Below, in pieces: positions 37,990 through 47,440 of a stretch of 64,000 nucleotides of DNA. The stretch is from the NCBI GenBank assembly GCA_041399085.1, contig JAWKTM010000033.1:13717-77716 (forward strand), in the 5' to 3' direction. Position 1 is the first letter of the stretch. Each line of letters opens with the position of its first letter. Source of the DNA: JAWKTM01 sp041399085. Its GTDB lineage: Bacteria > Planctomycetota > Planctomycetia > Pirellulales > Pirellulaceae. A program made the position numbers and the translations under genes. The notes below the pieces were generated by a model. The model was not told the DNA's origin, searched no databases, and saw only the letters and a program-made list of their open reading frames with translations.

Positions 37990-39167
37990 CAACATCACAA
38001 CCCATTACGAATGATGAACGACTGCGACGCTGGCGAATGGTCTTGGGCAAGGCGGCCAGTTGTGGCGGCGGTTCGGGCGCGGGAGAAGGATTGCCGCTGG
38101 AATTGGAAGGACACGATGTGCAAATGGATCAAGTGCTCGAAGCGCTCTACGATTCCGACCGTTCCGCCGGGCTAGGCAATTCGTGTCCCAATGTGAATCG
38201 CTGGCTGGGTGATATCCGCACCTATTTTCCAAAATCGGTCGTGCAGGTAATGCAAAAGGACGCGCTCGACCGTTTGAATCTGCATCAAATGTTGTTGGAG
38301 CCCGAAACGCTGGAGAGCGTGGAGGCCGATGTGCATTTGGTGGGGACGTTATTGTCGCTCAAGAATGTAATCCCCAATAAGACGAAGGAGACCGCGCGGC
38401 AGGTGGTGCGCAAGGTCGTTGATGATTTAGAACGTAAGCTGCGAAATCCCATGACCGAAGCGGTGCGCGGGGCGCTTAGTCGAGCCACGCGAACCACGCG
38501 GCCACGAGCGGGTGAAATCGATTGGCATCGAACGATTCGTAAGAACCTTAGTACTTATCAGCCGGAACGCGGCACGATCATTGCGGAGAAGCTCGTTGGC
38601 TATGGGCGCAAGCGATCGTCACTGAGAGACATCGTGTTATGCATCGATCAAAGCGGAAGTATGGCCACGTCGATCGTGTATTCCAGTATCTTCGGCGCCG
38701 TGTTGGCATCGCTGCGGGCCGTGTCAACCAAACTGGTTGTCTTCGACACGGAAGTGGTGGATCTAACCGAACATTTGCACGATCCGGTCGATGTGCTGTT
38801 CGGCACGCAACTCGGCGGTGGCACGGATATCAATCGGGCCGTGGGATACTGTCAGAATCTAATTACGCGGCCGTCGCAAACCATCTTTGTGTTGATCTCC
38901 GACCTGATCGAAGGAGGTGTCGAACAGCAGTTGTTGCGACGTTCGGCCGAGCTGTTGGGGAGTGGCGTCCAGATGATCTGCTTACTGGCTCTCAGCGATT
39001 CCGGCTCGCCCAGTTATGACGAATCATTAGCTGCCAAAATGACCTCGCTAGGCGCTCCGGCATTCGCTTGCACGCCCGATTTGTTTCCCGACCTGATGGC
39101 CACGGCGATTCAGAAACGCGACATCGCCACCTGGGCCGCTCGGCATGAGATAGTTGTCAGAGCGTAA
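37986..39167 (+). CDS. VWA domain protein, partner of MoxR ATPase
   Basis: A 393-aa protein whose ATG overlaps the DUF5682 stop by four bases. The N-terminal half is helical (VNRWLGDIRTYFPKSVVQVM; DALDRLNLHQML). The C-terminal half is a von Willebrand A domain with the metal-ion-dependent adhesion site DQSGSM (about 222-227), the conserved LGGGTDINRAV (supplying the second-site Thr) and FVLISDLIEGG. It has no signal peptide and is therefore cytoplasmic. The usual model is that the MIDAS binds a partner or substrate through Mg2+ while the MoxR ATPase remodels it. It is the last gene of the operon. Confidence 0.9.
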   Translation: MTTSQPITNDERLRRWRMVLGKAASCGGGSGAGEGLPLELEGHDVQMDQVLEALYDSDRSAGLGNSCPNVNRWLGDIRTYFPKSVVQVMQKDALDRLNLHQMLLEPETLESVEADVHLVGTLLSLKNVIPNKTKETARQVVRKVVDDLERKLRNPMTEAVRGALSRATRTTRPRAGEIDWHRTIRKNLSTYQPERGTIIAEKLVGYGRKRSSLRDIVLCIDQSGSMATSIVYSSIFGAVLASLRAVSTKLVVFDTEVVDLTEHLHDPVDVLFGTQLGGGTDINRAVGYCQNLITRPSQTIFVLISDLIEGGVEQQLLRRSAELLGSGVQMICLLALSDSGSPSYDESLAAKMTSLGAPAFACTPDLFPDLMATAIQKRDIATWAARHEIVVRA

Positions 39168-39169
39168 AC

Positions 39170-39442
39170 TCAGAACACAATCGCCCCCGCCAAGGCCAAC
39201 AGCGATACCACAACGCCCACAGCGCCCAACAGCATGGCAAAGATACTGAGCATCCCGCCTTTGACTCGTGGCGAGGCGGAGATAATCAACCCCAGCAGGC
39301 CCAGGGGAACGGAGACGATCGACAGCAGCAAGGCCCAACCGGGATGCCCCGCGCAAATCGCGATGTAGCTGCCTACGGCCGAAATGATTGAAAGCGTGGC
39401 GGCCATGCCGGTTTTTTGGTCAATGCGAGTGCGTGGTTCCAT
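39170..39442 (-). CDS. small three-helix membrane protein
   Basis: A 90-aa product from the ATG at 39442 (MEPRTRIDQKTGMAATLSII). Three hydrophobic segments follow: MAATLSIISAVGSYIAICAG, LLLSIVSVPLGLLGLIISAS and MLSIFAMLLGAVGVVVSLLA. It resembles DUF4190-type small integral membrane proteins in layout. It is convergent with the VWA gene, with two bases between the stops. The function is unknown. Confidence 0.65.
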   Translation of the reverse strand: MEPRTRIDQKTGMAATLSIISAVGSYIAICAGHPGWALLLSIVSVPLGLLGLIISASPRVKGGMLSIFAMLLGAVGVVVSLLALAGAIVF

Positions 39443-39621
39443 GTTGCTAGTCTTACTTCTTGGGAAACGGGGGTGCGAGTAATACTGACGATCGTCACTG
39501 TGTTTATAATGATGCGGAAATGGCAGTCGGCGCGACGACGCCAACCTTACAGCATTTGTCGTACCCAAGCGTCGCCGCTAGAAACGTACCTCGACATAAC
39601 CCTGCGGAGCCTGACCAAATT

Positions 39622-41014
39622 ATGTCCAATGCCTCAAGTTCGCGTCGCGAATTCGTCAAGACAGGAACCGTTGCCGCCGTGGGATTGGCCGCTTCGGGCG
39701 GTGGCGCGATTGCATCGGATGAGTCATTGCCGCGAGCGATCCAGCGAAAGGTGCTGACAACCGACGTGCTGGTTTGCGGCGCGGGCTGTGCGGGAACGGC
39801 CGCGGCCCTGTCCGCTGCGCGGCAGGGTGTTCGCGTATTGCTGATCGAGAAGGCCCCTTTCGCCGGCGGCATCCTAACCAGTGTCGGTCTTCCATATTTC
39901 GACGGAATCGCCAACATCGCCGACAATCGAATCGTGGTGCTGGAATCGCTTTGGAGCTGGCGGCCCAATCTGGGATTTGTAAGCCCGATGCCACGCATGT
40001 CGCGAAACATAATCCCACGATCGGCAACACGTTCGAGTTCAAGTTGCTGCTGGATCGGTTGCTGCAACACGAAGGCAAGCGGCTGCAAACGTTGTTCAAT
40101 TCATTTGTCTGCGACGTGACCACCAAAGGCCAAAGAATTGACGAGGTGCTAGTTGCCAATAAGGACGGAGTGGTCTCCGTGCGCCCGCGCGTGGTGATCG
40201 ACTGTACGGGCGATGGCGACGTGGCTGCCTGGAGCGGGGTCCAATTTGAACAGAACGCCGAAGTGCAACCGCTCACGCTCCATTTTCGTATTGGCCATGT
40301 TCAGCGCTCGCCCGATCTGTCGAGGAATTGTCGCGCCGCCCTCGCCGCGGCCCAGATGCGCGGCGAGTTGCCGATGTACTACGGGCCGGGTGTGATGTTC
40401 ATGTTTGCCGACGATGAAGTCTACATCCACGGGATCCGCGTGCCGGCTAACCCGACCGATGCCGCCGATCTTAGCCGCGCCGAAATGCAGGGACGCGCCG
40501 ACGCTTGGGCTATGTTTCAGGCTTGGAAACGCGACGTGCCGGGTTTCGAGAACTCCTACTTCCTCGAAGCTTATCCGTGGATTGGCGTGCGAGAATCACG
40601 GCGACTTGTGGGGCAGTATGTGTTAACGAAGAAGATCTAATGCAATGCCGCCGTTTTGATGATGCGATCGCCACGGGATGTTGGTATTTGGACCTGCACC
40701 CCAATAAAACTACGGTTGGCAGCGCGAACGATTTTCAGCCGCAAAAAGTGCAGCCTCGTCCCTACGATATCCCCTATCGGTCGCTACTGCCGCGGACTGT
40801 TGAAAACCTGTTAGTGGCAGGTCGATGTCACTCGGCTACGCGCGGAGCGCACGCCTCGACGCGTGTTTCCGTTACAGCCATGGCAATGGGCGAAGCGGCG
40901 GGAGTGGCCGCGGCATGGGCGTTGAAAACGGATTCAACACCCGTTGAAATCGACGGCGCCGCGGTTCGAGACGTGTTGACGAAAGTCGGTAGTGGGCCAT
41001 TCACGGACGCGTAA
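39622..41014 (+). pseudogene. Tat-exported FAD-dependent oxidoreductase, frameshifted
   Basis: The ATG at 39622 gives a twin-arginine signal (SSRREFVKTGTVAAVGLAAS), then DVLVCGAGCAGTAAALSAAR (GxGxxG, FAD-binding) and VLLIEKAPFAGGILTSVG. Near 39935 the sense moves to another frame, which runs open as IALELAAQSGICKPDA through VVIDCTGDGDVAAWSGV and YPWIGVRESRRLVGQYVL. Near 40612 it moves again (EEDLMQCRRFDDAIATGCWY) and ends with NLLVAGRCHSATRGAHASTR and the stop at 41014. Two single-base indels repair the gene to about 463 aa. This is the FAD_oxidored family, which oxidises unknown substrates outside the cytoplasm and often lies near sulfatases or sugar-degradation genes. Confidence 0.78.
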
Positions 41015-41097
41015 ACTTGCAAGGCGGGTTGCCTCCACGTCCACGGCGGAGAGGAAGCTCGGCCGCTACAAAATCCCATATTCCATGAAAGCAAGGT

Positions 41098-41904
41098 ATG
41101 AGATACTCTTATATTGTGCGGCTTGGTATGTGCTTCGCTATTTCACAACTCGTATCGCAGAAGTGTCCATTGCCTGTTTCGGCAGAGGAACCTAGACCTC
41201 CCGCCGGCGGCATCACGGCTACGTTTTCCATCGTGGCGGTCGATCCCGAGACCGGGATCGTGGGGGCTGCCGTGGCCAGCAAGTATCCGGCGGTGGGACG
41301 TGTCGTGCCCTATGTGCGAGCGGGCGTCGGCGGCTTCTGCACACAGCATTATCATGTGCCCAAATGGGGCGAGCCGGCGCTGGACGCTTTGGCCGAGGGC
41401 AAACCGCCCGAACAGATTCTGGCCGATCTACTACGCGACGATCCACAGCGCGAGCAACGGCAGTTGGCGATCATCGATATGCAGGGCCGAGCCGCCGTGC
41501 ATAATCCCACGGCTGCGCCGAAGCCAAGTCAGTATTGGGCGGCGATGACCGGACGCTTCTATTGTTGCCAAGGCAACACGTTGGCCGGCCGGGCGGTCGT
41601 GGCCGAGATGGCTCGCGCCTATGAGGACACCGAGGGCAGCTTGACCGACCGATTGGTCGCGGCATTGGTGGCGGCCGATTGCGCCGGCGGCGACCATCGC
41701 GGTCGTTTGGCCGCGGGCGTTCGCGCGGCCAAGCAGGGCGTCGATGGCCATTGGTTCGAACTGTACGTGGACGAAAGCGATGACGCCGTGATCGAGCTGG
41801 CTCCGGGAAATACGCCGAGACGAATCACGACGCCAGCGGCAATCACGCGCGCCACCTCCCTTCCAACCGCCCCAGAAACCAGCAACAAAACCGTCAGGCC
41901 GTAA
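41098..41904 (+). CDS. DUF1028 family protein, exported
   Basis: A 268-aa protein. A hydrophobic N-terminus precedes ATFSIVAVDPETGIVGAAVA, SKYPAVGRVVPYVRAGVGGF, then GNTLAGRAVVAEMARAYE and a conserved LVAALVAADCAGGDHRGRLA. This matches DUF1028, which has an Ntn-hydrolase-like fold. The first codons are uncertain: the ATG at 41098 has AAGG only one base away, and the ATG at 41128 would also give a signal-like start (MCFAISQLVSQKCPLPVSA). The family's reaction is not established. It is 84 bases downstream of the oxidoreductase on the same strand and may be co-transcribed. Confidence 0.85.
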   Translation: MRYSYIVRLGMCFAISQLVSQKCPLPVSAEEPRPPAGGITATFSIVAVDPETGIVGAAVASKYPAVGRVVPYVRAGVGGFCTQHYHVPKWGEPALDALAEGKPPEQILADLLRDDPQREQRQLAIIDMQGRAAVHNPTAAPKPSQYWAAMTGRFYCCQGNTLAGRAVVAEMARAYEDTEGSLTDRLVAALVAADCAGGDHRGRLAAGVRAAKQGVDGHWFELYVDESDDAVIELAPGNTPRRITTPAAITRATSLPTAPETSNKTVRP

Positions 41905-42014
41905 AAAGCCGCGATTGCCGCGGCAGTCGGGCGCTCGATAACTCATTGACGCCACGCGACTTGTGGAAGCCGCACGACGAACTTTCCGCCGCCGAGCGGC
42001 CAACTCTAGGTTTT

Positions 42015-42290
42015 GTTCCAGCGGGAACGGGTGCTCAACTGAAAGCAGAACAAGAGTCGGTTCCAGCGGCATGTTTACACTCGTTCCGGGGGAACGAGCT
42101 CGTTCCAGTGGAACACGATACGGTTCCGGCGGTATGAACACTGGTTCGCACGGACCGAACGTCCGTTCCAGCAGTCCGGGCATCTGTTCCGACGGTCCGA
42201 GCATCTATTCCCGTGGTCTGAGCCTCCGTTCCGCTGGGGCGGGATGGTTCTGGTGGGACGAGCGTGGTGCGTTCCGCATCGCCCACAGTC
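42015..42290. repeat. degenerate 21-base tandem repeat array
   Basis: A GTTCC-led unit recurs at 42015, 42060, 42083, 42102, 42123, 42144, 42165, 42186, 42207, 42228, 42247 and 42271. From 42102 to 42228 the steps are exactly 21 bases, that is seven codons. In one plus-strand frame it reads as heptapeptides (FRRYEHW, FARTERP, FQQSGHL, FRRSEHL, FPWSEPP), open without a start codon from a stop near 42040 to 42421. It is not CRISPR-like, since there are no unique spacers. It lies in the non-coding gap between the DUF1028 gene and the decayed peroxiredoxin copy. Confidence 0.75.
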
Positions 42291-42574
42291 CGTTGAGTCT
42301 GACGGGAGATTGCGAGCCTCGACGCATCGCCCACCGGGCGCGATGAGCGGTCTGTTGGCTGGGACGGGCGGCTTTGTTAGCCAAACTCCGCTATTCGCAA
42401 GAGTTGACGCATATGATGACTAGTCTTCCCAAAACACCGAATGCCAAAACAACAACGCCTAGCGACATTCCACAGTGCGTGCACGCAATCGCCGCTCATA
42501 GTGCGGAAAAGTGCAAGTCGTTCGAGTCTCGCAGTGATACATCGAATAAACATTTAGTCGCCTGGGACCTGACA
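42291..42574. other. intergenic region, nothing recognised
   Basis: Between the 21-base array and the left copy of the direct repeat. There are short open frames on both strands without ribosome sites. No hairpin or promoter was identified. Confidence 0.35.
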
Positions 42575-43158
42575 TTCATCCAGCGGACAAGCAAGCTGTC
42601 CGTAGTCGGGGCGGTCGGCTGAATAGCGGTGGCGGTAGAAACGACGATGCGGGCCGTGATGGAGAAAAGCGCCAGGCATTTGGCTGGTCGCCGGCAATCA
42701 TGCCGAAGCCATGACGATGGACGATCGCGGCCAAGAGGCCTGCCAGAAAATAGGGCCGCCGAATAGATGCCAGATCGAGCCTCGGCGAAGTCTTCGAACG
42801 CTTGATATAACAATCGACCGGGATCGGCGAAACGGTCGACATCCGCTGGTTGGTATCGTTCAATCAATGGCAGCAGGATGGATGCTTCGGGGCTGAGATA
42901 CACCGTGCCGCGAGCGACGTGCCTTCTTGCTCTAAGCTGTAAGTGCTGCTGCCGCAAGTCTTCCGCGCTTCGCGGCACCACAACCGCTGTGACGTAGGAG
43001 CACGACCAACGTTGGAAGGCTCGTCGGACAAAGACCTCAGTGTGCAGCCATGCTGGCTGTGATCGAGTCCAATGCCTTGGCAAACGATAACGGATCGTGT
43101 TGAGAGACTTCGTTCATTTGTTGCGCAATGTTGCTGGTTACGTTGACTGTTGGTTTAA
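42575..43158 (-). pseudogene. decayed peroxiredoxin-like gene (left copy of direct repeat)
   Basis: About 584 bases match 47450-48036 closely along the whole length and in the same orientation. The protein pieces VYLSPEASI-LPLIERYQPADV and DRFADPGRLLYQAFE are readable, but the CxxC region, the start codon (ATG to a GTAAC-like sequence) and the reading frame are damaged by several small indels and substitutions. An IS5-type element starts one base after its upstream end. This copy is clearly non-functional and older or less constrained than the right copy. Confidence 0.8.
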
Positions 43159-44071
43159 CAACCTATCCGAAACCCAATTGCTAGAGAAAAGCGGACCTCC
43201 CATGAGTTGGCAATCTCTACCTCACCAAACCCATTGGAGGGTCTGCTATGGATGGGTAACGGAGTTTTGATGATTATCGCATGCCAGATGAGTTGTGGGA
43301 GCAGATGACGGAACTGCTTCCTCGAGTATCCAAGTAGCCCAAAGGGCGACGACCTCGTGCAGATCTTTCGTGTGAAATGCTGATGCGATCTTCTATCGTC
43401 TGCGAACAGGATGCCAATGGAATGCAATTCCACCGGAACTTGTTTCTGGCAGCACGGCTCACGACTACTATCAGCAGTGGGCTCAGTTGGGCATCTTCGA
43501 GCAACTTTGGATCTCGCGGTCAACGTTTACGATGATCTAATTGGCCTGGATCGAGAATGGCACCGGTCGACGGCATGATGATTCGCCGCCACTAGGTGGC
43601 GGAAAGACCGGCAAAAACCCAACGGATCGTGCAAAACTGGGCACGAAACGATTACTGCAAACGGAAGCGCCGGATTCCAATCGGATTGGCTGTGGGCGGA
43701 GCAAACATCCACGACACGAAGCTACTACAGGAGACCATCGAGGATAGTATCGAGCGAGCTGTTAGTGAGGTGAGTGGGAGCAAGAGTGCACTGTGCTCGA
43801 CAAAGCTTAGCGATTCCGCAGCAACGCGAGAGATGATCGTTTCAAGCCATAAGTACACAGCACACGTACGAAGTCGCGGTGAAGAGCAGCGAGAACCTGA
43901 TCGAAAATCGGGGAACGCCCACGACGTTGGGTCGTGGAGAGAACTCATGGCTGGACAACCGTTTCGAGCGATCCTCATACGATGGGATTAGAAAGTTGAA
44001 AACCATATCGCATGACTTCACCGCGTTAGCTTACTTCGTCTATAGTCGAATCGGGGTTTTCGGATAGGTTC
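43159..44071 (+). mobile_element. IS5-family insertion sequence remnant
   Basis: Terminal inverted repeats read AACCTATCCGAAACCC at 43160-43175 and, inverted, GGGGTTTTCGGATAGGTT at 44053-44070. Likely mutated 4-base target duplications are TTAA (43155-43158) and TTAG (44072-44075), fitting the YTAR target of this family. Between them lies a degenerate transposase. The element is inserted at the upstream end of the left peroxiredoxin copy. Confidence 0.7.
43246..44069 (+). pseudogene. IS5-family transposase, frameshifted
   Basis: The pieces read in order are MPDELWEQMTELLPRVSK, then the QWNAIPPELV-like region, SGSTAHDYYQQWAQLGIFEQ, VDGMMIR, PIGLAVGGANIHDTKLLQET, IEDSIERAVSEVSGSKSALC and a final FRAILIRWD with a damaged tail. 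They need frame changes near 43337, 43400, 43540, 43595 and 43920, plus stops. The order and sequence match DDE transposases of the IS5/IS427 type. It is not expressed as a functional enzyme. Confidence 0.72.
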
Positions 44072-44141
44072 TTAGTGCTTCAAGCGAGTTCGCGTGTTTT
44101 CGTTCAACAACTAACCTCATGGGCTGTCGTCCCTGGCTTTT

Positions 44142-44629
44142 CTATTGCCGAAGGCAGCGAAGATTCCTCGGCATAAGGTACCAATGGTCGCTATTCCGAT
44201 GAACACAGAGAGACAGTGGTTCGGGTGTTGACCATAGTACCGCTGCGTACACCATGTATAGAATCATTATGATGGCTGCCGCACCTTGACGGAACTGCGA
44301 GCAGTCGTTGAACTGTCGTTCCATGTCGTAAGCAGTACGCCAGTCGCGACCGCGCACGATTCCAGCAAAACGGAAAGAATCGCGATGGCGTGATCGCAGC
44401 GTTGCAACGCTCTCAACATGCCGGGCGACGCCATGCAGGTGCTCACGCGCCGATCGTAACCCATACAATTAAGAAACCCGCTATCGGAACTGCTGGAAGT
44501 AAGCGTATACGAAACTATTAGGACAGTGAACGTGATTGATCTGTCTTTGAAGTCGGCTGCTAACGAACTGATAGTCGTTGGGCTTTCATGCGGATTCGAT
44601 GTCTGTTTCGTCATTTGACTATTAGGCAT
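44142..44629 (-). pseudogene. hypothetical membrane protein, probable frameshift
   Basis: The ATG at 44629 has GGAG seven bases upstream and opens MPNSQMTKQTSNPHESPTTI. Hydrophobic stretches SITFTVLIVSYTLTSSSS and HAIAILSVLLESCAVATGVL follow; the frame ends at 44267. In the next frame another hydrophobic stretch (AAAIIMILYMVYAAVLW) continues to 44142. A single indel near 44285 would join them into a protein of about 160 aa with three or four membrane segments. No family was recognised; it may be cargo of the island. Confidence 0.35.
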
Positions 44630-44689
44630 CGATGAGCTCCACTCGCAGTTGAATGTCCTATACTGCCTAAACGGTGTCATTGATTCGGT

Positions 44690-45140
44690 TGCACCAATTG
44701 CCAAGTTGGCAACTCACGGAGAATCCCGAGGAGCGAGTCGCCGCAGTTCAATTCAACCCCGCCAATGATCCTACGCCGTCGATCTCTTGCGGCGGTACGA
44801 TACGGCACTTTGAAGGAACTTCCGTCTCACTAGCGTGTCCAAACCCAATTGCCGCTCTTGTCAATGTAACCGGCCTTTCTTGCCAGACACATCTTTGTTC
44901 AACCCACGCTAGGCCGTGCCGAAAACCGTGACTTGTACAGATTCGGAAGGTGGATCTAAGCGTGCCGGACTTGTCGATAAAGCCCGGACTGTTGTGGATC
45001 AACCGGGACAATGACTGGCAAGCCCCTCCTTATATGGAAACGCGTCCTTGAACTGATAGGATACTCCACTCGCCCCCAGATTCGCAAAGCAGAACCTTCA
45101 AGCCCGTGTCTAAACTTTAAGGATGCGCTAATCCTTCTGT
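44690..45140 (-). pseudogene. WG-repeat protein remnant
   Basis: Minus-strand pieces YQFKDAFPYKEGLASHC (frame 1), HNSPGFIDKSGTLRSTFRIC with HGFRHGLAWV (frame 2) and YIDKSGNWVWTR (frame 3) are typical WG repeats (GxIDxxGxx ... F.EGLA). They sit in three different frames within 450 bases and have no start or anchor. This looks like the tail of a paralogue of the intact WG-repeat lipoprotein at 46529-47368. Confidence 0.55.
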
Positions 45141-45282
45141 TGCATAGATCCGATAGCTCGGCCATAAGCCGGAAAATGGCGTATCACCTAGTGCCGCGAC
45201 CTTTAAAAATGGTGTTGATTGAAAACTGGCTTTGCCGCTATTCTTCCCGAATCATCCAAGCCACCATTTGTAAGGAGTGTCG

Positions 45283-46513
45283 CCGTGCCAGGAAGGCTGC
45301 CAGAATCGAAGTGACCGGAACGCCAATACGAGTTGCTCGGAGAAGATCGTCGCTTCACGCACCGCATCGGTGCGGTTGGTGCAGCGTGCCAAAATTGTAT
45401 TGCTGGCGTTTAAGCGTCTCAACAATGAGGAGATTGGCGAACTGGTCGAGCTGAACCCACAGCAAGTCAGTGGTGTGGCGAAAGCGATGGCGGGACGATC
45501 ACAGCGGTTGATTTCGGTAGAATGCACGGAATCGCTGGGAGAATTGAAGAAGCAGATCGACAGTTGTTTGCCGGGATCGGCCTCGAAGCGGTAAAGCTTC
45601 ACGGTTTAGTACGGAATAAAGCAGCGATCGTGTCGATCGCTTGCGAGAATCCTGATGCCGAGTCGCAACGTCCGATCTCAATGGTCACCGCTCGTGAGGT
45701 TGCCGACGAAGCCACCGGCTGGAGGCGTTGTCGAATCGATTTCCGTATCCCATGTGCGGACTTTTTAAATCGGGCCGATGTTCAACCACATCGAAACAAG
45801 TATTGGCTGTTCTCAAAATCGATGACCGCGAATCCTGGAACGCTCAAGTTCTTGGCGTCTGCCAGGCCTATCGCGACGCGATCAGTCTTCATACCAACGG
45901 CAAGGTCTTCATACCGTTTCGATCGATGAGCAGACGATTCAAGCTCTTCAAAGAATCGCAGTCGATTTGCTACCGCCCGTGGTCGCACGCGCGCCGCGAG
46001 TATGAGCATTCGACATGGTACGCTCGGTCTATTTGGTAACCTTCATATTGGTTACTGGTCAACCATCACCCCTAATTCGCCACACTCGGACCGAAGAAGA
46101 TTTTCTTGAGAACATCGACGGTTGCGTCGACCGGACCCGACCGCGACTTGGCGTTTGATAACCGACAATTTAAACACGCATGCCAGCGAATCAGATGGTT
46201 CGATACGTTGCCGCCTCATGCGAATTGGAAACCGACCTTGGGGTCAAAGGCCGAACTGGCGCAGTGTTGAAGTCGTTGGCATCACGCCAAGCCTTCTCAG
46301 TGACCAGAACCATCGCATCCACTCTATACTCCGAAGCATTGCAGTTGGCTGAACCAAATTGAAATCTGTCTGAACATCGAAAGCTGACGCGATTCGGATC
46401 TTTCCATTCATTGGATGACTTGCAGGATCGCATCTGCGCTTCATTGACTACTAAGCAATCAATCAATGGCGAGACCGTACCGCTGACGTGCGACGGAGCC
46501 GTCTTGTGTAAAT
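45283..46513 (+). pseudogene. IS630-family transposase remnant
   Basis: Starting near a GTG at 45283, the readable pieces in order are VRLVQRAKIVLLAFKRLNNE with EIGELVELNPQQV, then SIACENPDAESQRPISMVTA, ADVQPHRNKYWLFSK, VCQAYRDAISLH, a damaged KESQSICYRPWSHARREYEH, DPTATWRLITDNLNTHASES, YVAASCELETDLGVKGRTGA, SDQNHRIHS and a short tail. This is the order of an IS630-type DDE transposase, with many frame changes. Element ends could not be fixed. It lies between the WG-repeat remnant and the intact WG-repeat gene. Confidence 0.7.
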
Positions 46514-46528
46514 AGGTGGAGTCCCGGT

Positions 46529-47368
46529 TTACGAAGCATCAATCGGAATTCGCGGCACTAGCGTTACGCCCTTCCTATTGATAAAACGCGACGTATCTGT
46601 CTTGTGATCGCCAACTAGCGCCACGCCATTAACAAACGCCGCTGGCGCGTGAAATTGCGGTTTAATGACCATGTTTCCTCCGCGATCTATGAATCCCCAC
46701 TTTCCGTTAAGAAGCACGCACGCTAGACCGTCCGTGTACGGCAGAGCCGCTTCGTAAATCGGCTGAATTTTCACCGTGCCCTTGCGGTCGGCAAACCCGA
46801 ATAGGCCTAATTCCGATACAACAAGTAAGCCTTCAGACAGCTTCTCGTGCGGAACTATGCCGAGTGGCGGATTCCACATTCCGTATGGATCGTACACCGC
46901 GCACGGCGAAACGCCCGCGTATTGAGTCCACGGTCGGCCACGCAGTTCGCCGTACGAATCGAGAGGCTCCGTCGTCGTGCATTCAATACCAAATAGCGAC
47001 TCGCCAAAGTTGAACACTCCTCGTACGTCCGCGACAACCGGCTTCACACGGTAAGCCCCCTGCGACGTTACATAACACCATCCGCGCGGCCCAGTTAGCA
47101 ATGCGCCCTGTTGCCCCGTTTCCCTGACAAGGTGCGGTAAGATGTCATGACAATACCCGTACGACGCGTTATCGTAAGACGGTTCGACAATGATATTTCC
47201 TTGACTGTCGATTGCTCCCCATAAATCGCCTTTCTTGATAGGGTAAACCGGTTGGGTTCGAGCGGATGGAGGTGGCACGCGCGCGCCGCACCCCATGAAC
47301 ACGCCATAGAGGACACAAAGCAACCACGCTCTCGCAAGTTTCGTCGTATTGTTACTCATCGTCACCTT
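46529..47368 (-). CDS. WG-repeat lipoprotein
   Basis: About 279 aa from MKVTMSNNTTKLARAWLLCV (ATG near 47368; a second ATG four codons on is also possible). The signal ends at the lipobox VFMGC. The mature part contains WG/beta-hairpin repeats: LWGAIDSQGNIIVEPSYD, LFGFADRKGTVKIQPIYE and KWGFIDRGGNMVIKPQFH with alternating GLACVLL and FVNGVALVG. Such repeats form a beta structure for protein-protein contacts. It is anchored at the envelope. It lies immediately downstream of the right peroxiredoxin copy, and related debris lies 1.5 kb away. Confidence 0.78.
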   Translation of the reverse strand, partial: KVTMSNNTTKLARAWLLCVLYGVFMGCGARVPPPSARTQPVYPIKKGDLWGAIDSQGNIIVEPSYDNASYGYCHDILPHLVRETGQQGALLTGPRGWCYVTSQGAYRVKPVVADVRGVFNFGESLFGIECTTTEPLDSYGELRGRPWTQYAGVSPCAVYDPYGMWNPPLGIVPHEKLSEGLLVVSELGLFGFADRKGTVKIQPIYEAALPYTDGLACVLLNGKWGFIDRGGNMVIKPQFHAPAAFVNGVALVGDHKTDTSRFINRKGVTLVPRIPIDAS

Positions 47369-47440
47369 CATTCGGGAACACAACTTGTTCGGTCGTTTCT
47401 CGATAATATTGGGTGGAACTTGGGACGTGGATCTCGCGAT

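Noticed and set aside
41431..42204. A 257-codon minus-strand frame over the DUF1028 gene and the 21-base array
   Set aside because: Most of it is antisense to DUF1028. The rest is the 21-base repeat read backwards, which gives apparent peptide repeats on any strand.
42015..42290. CRISPR array candidate
   Set aside because: The units are contiguous and diverged, without unique spacers; a simple tandem repeat.
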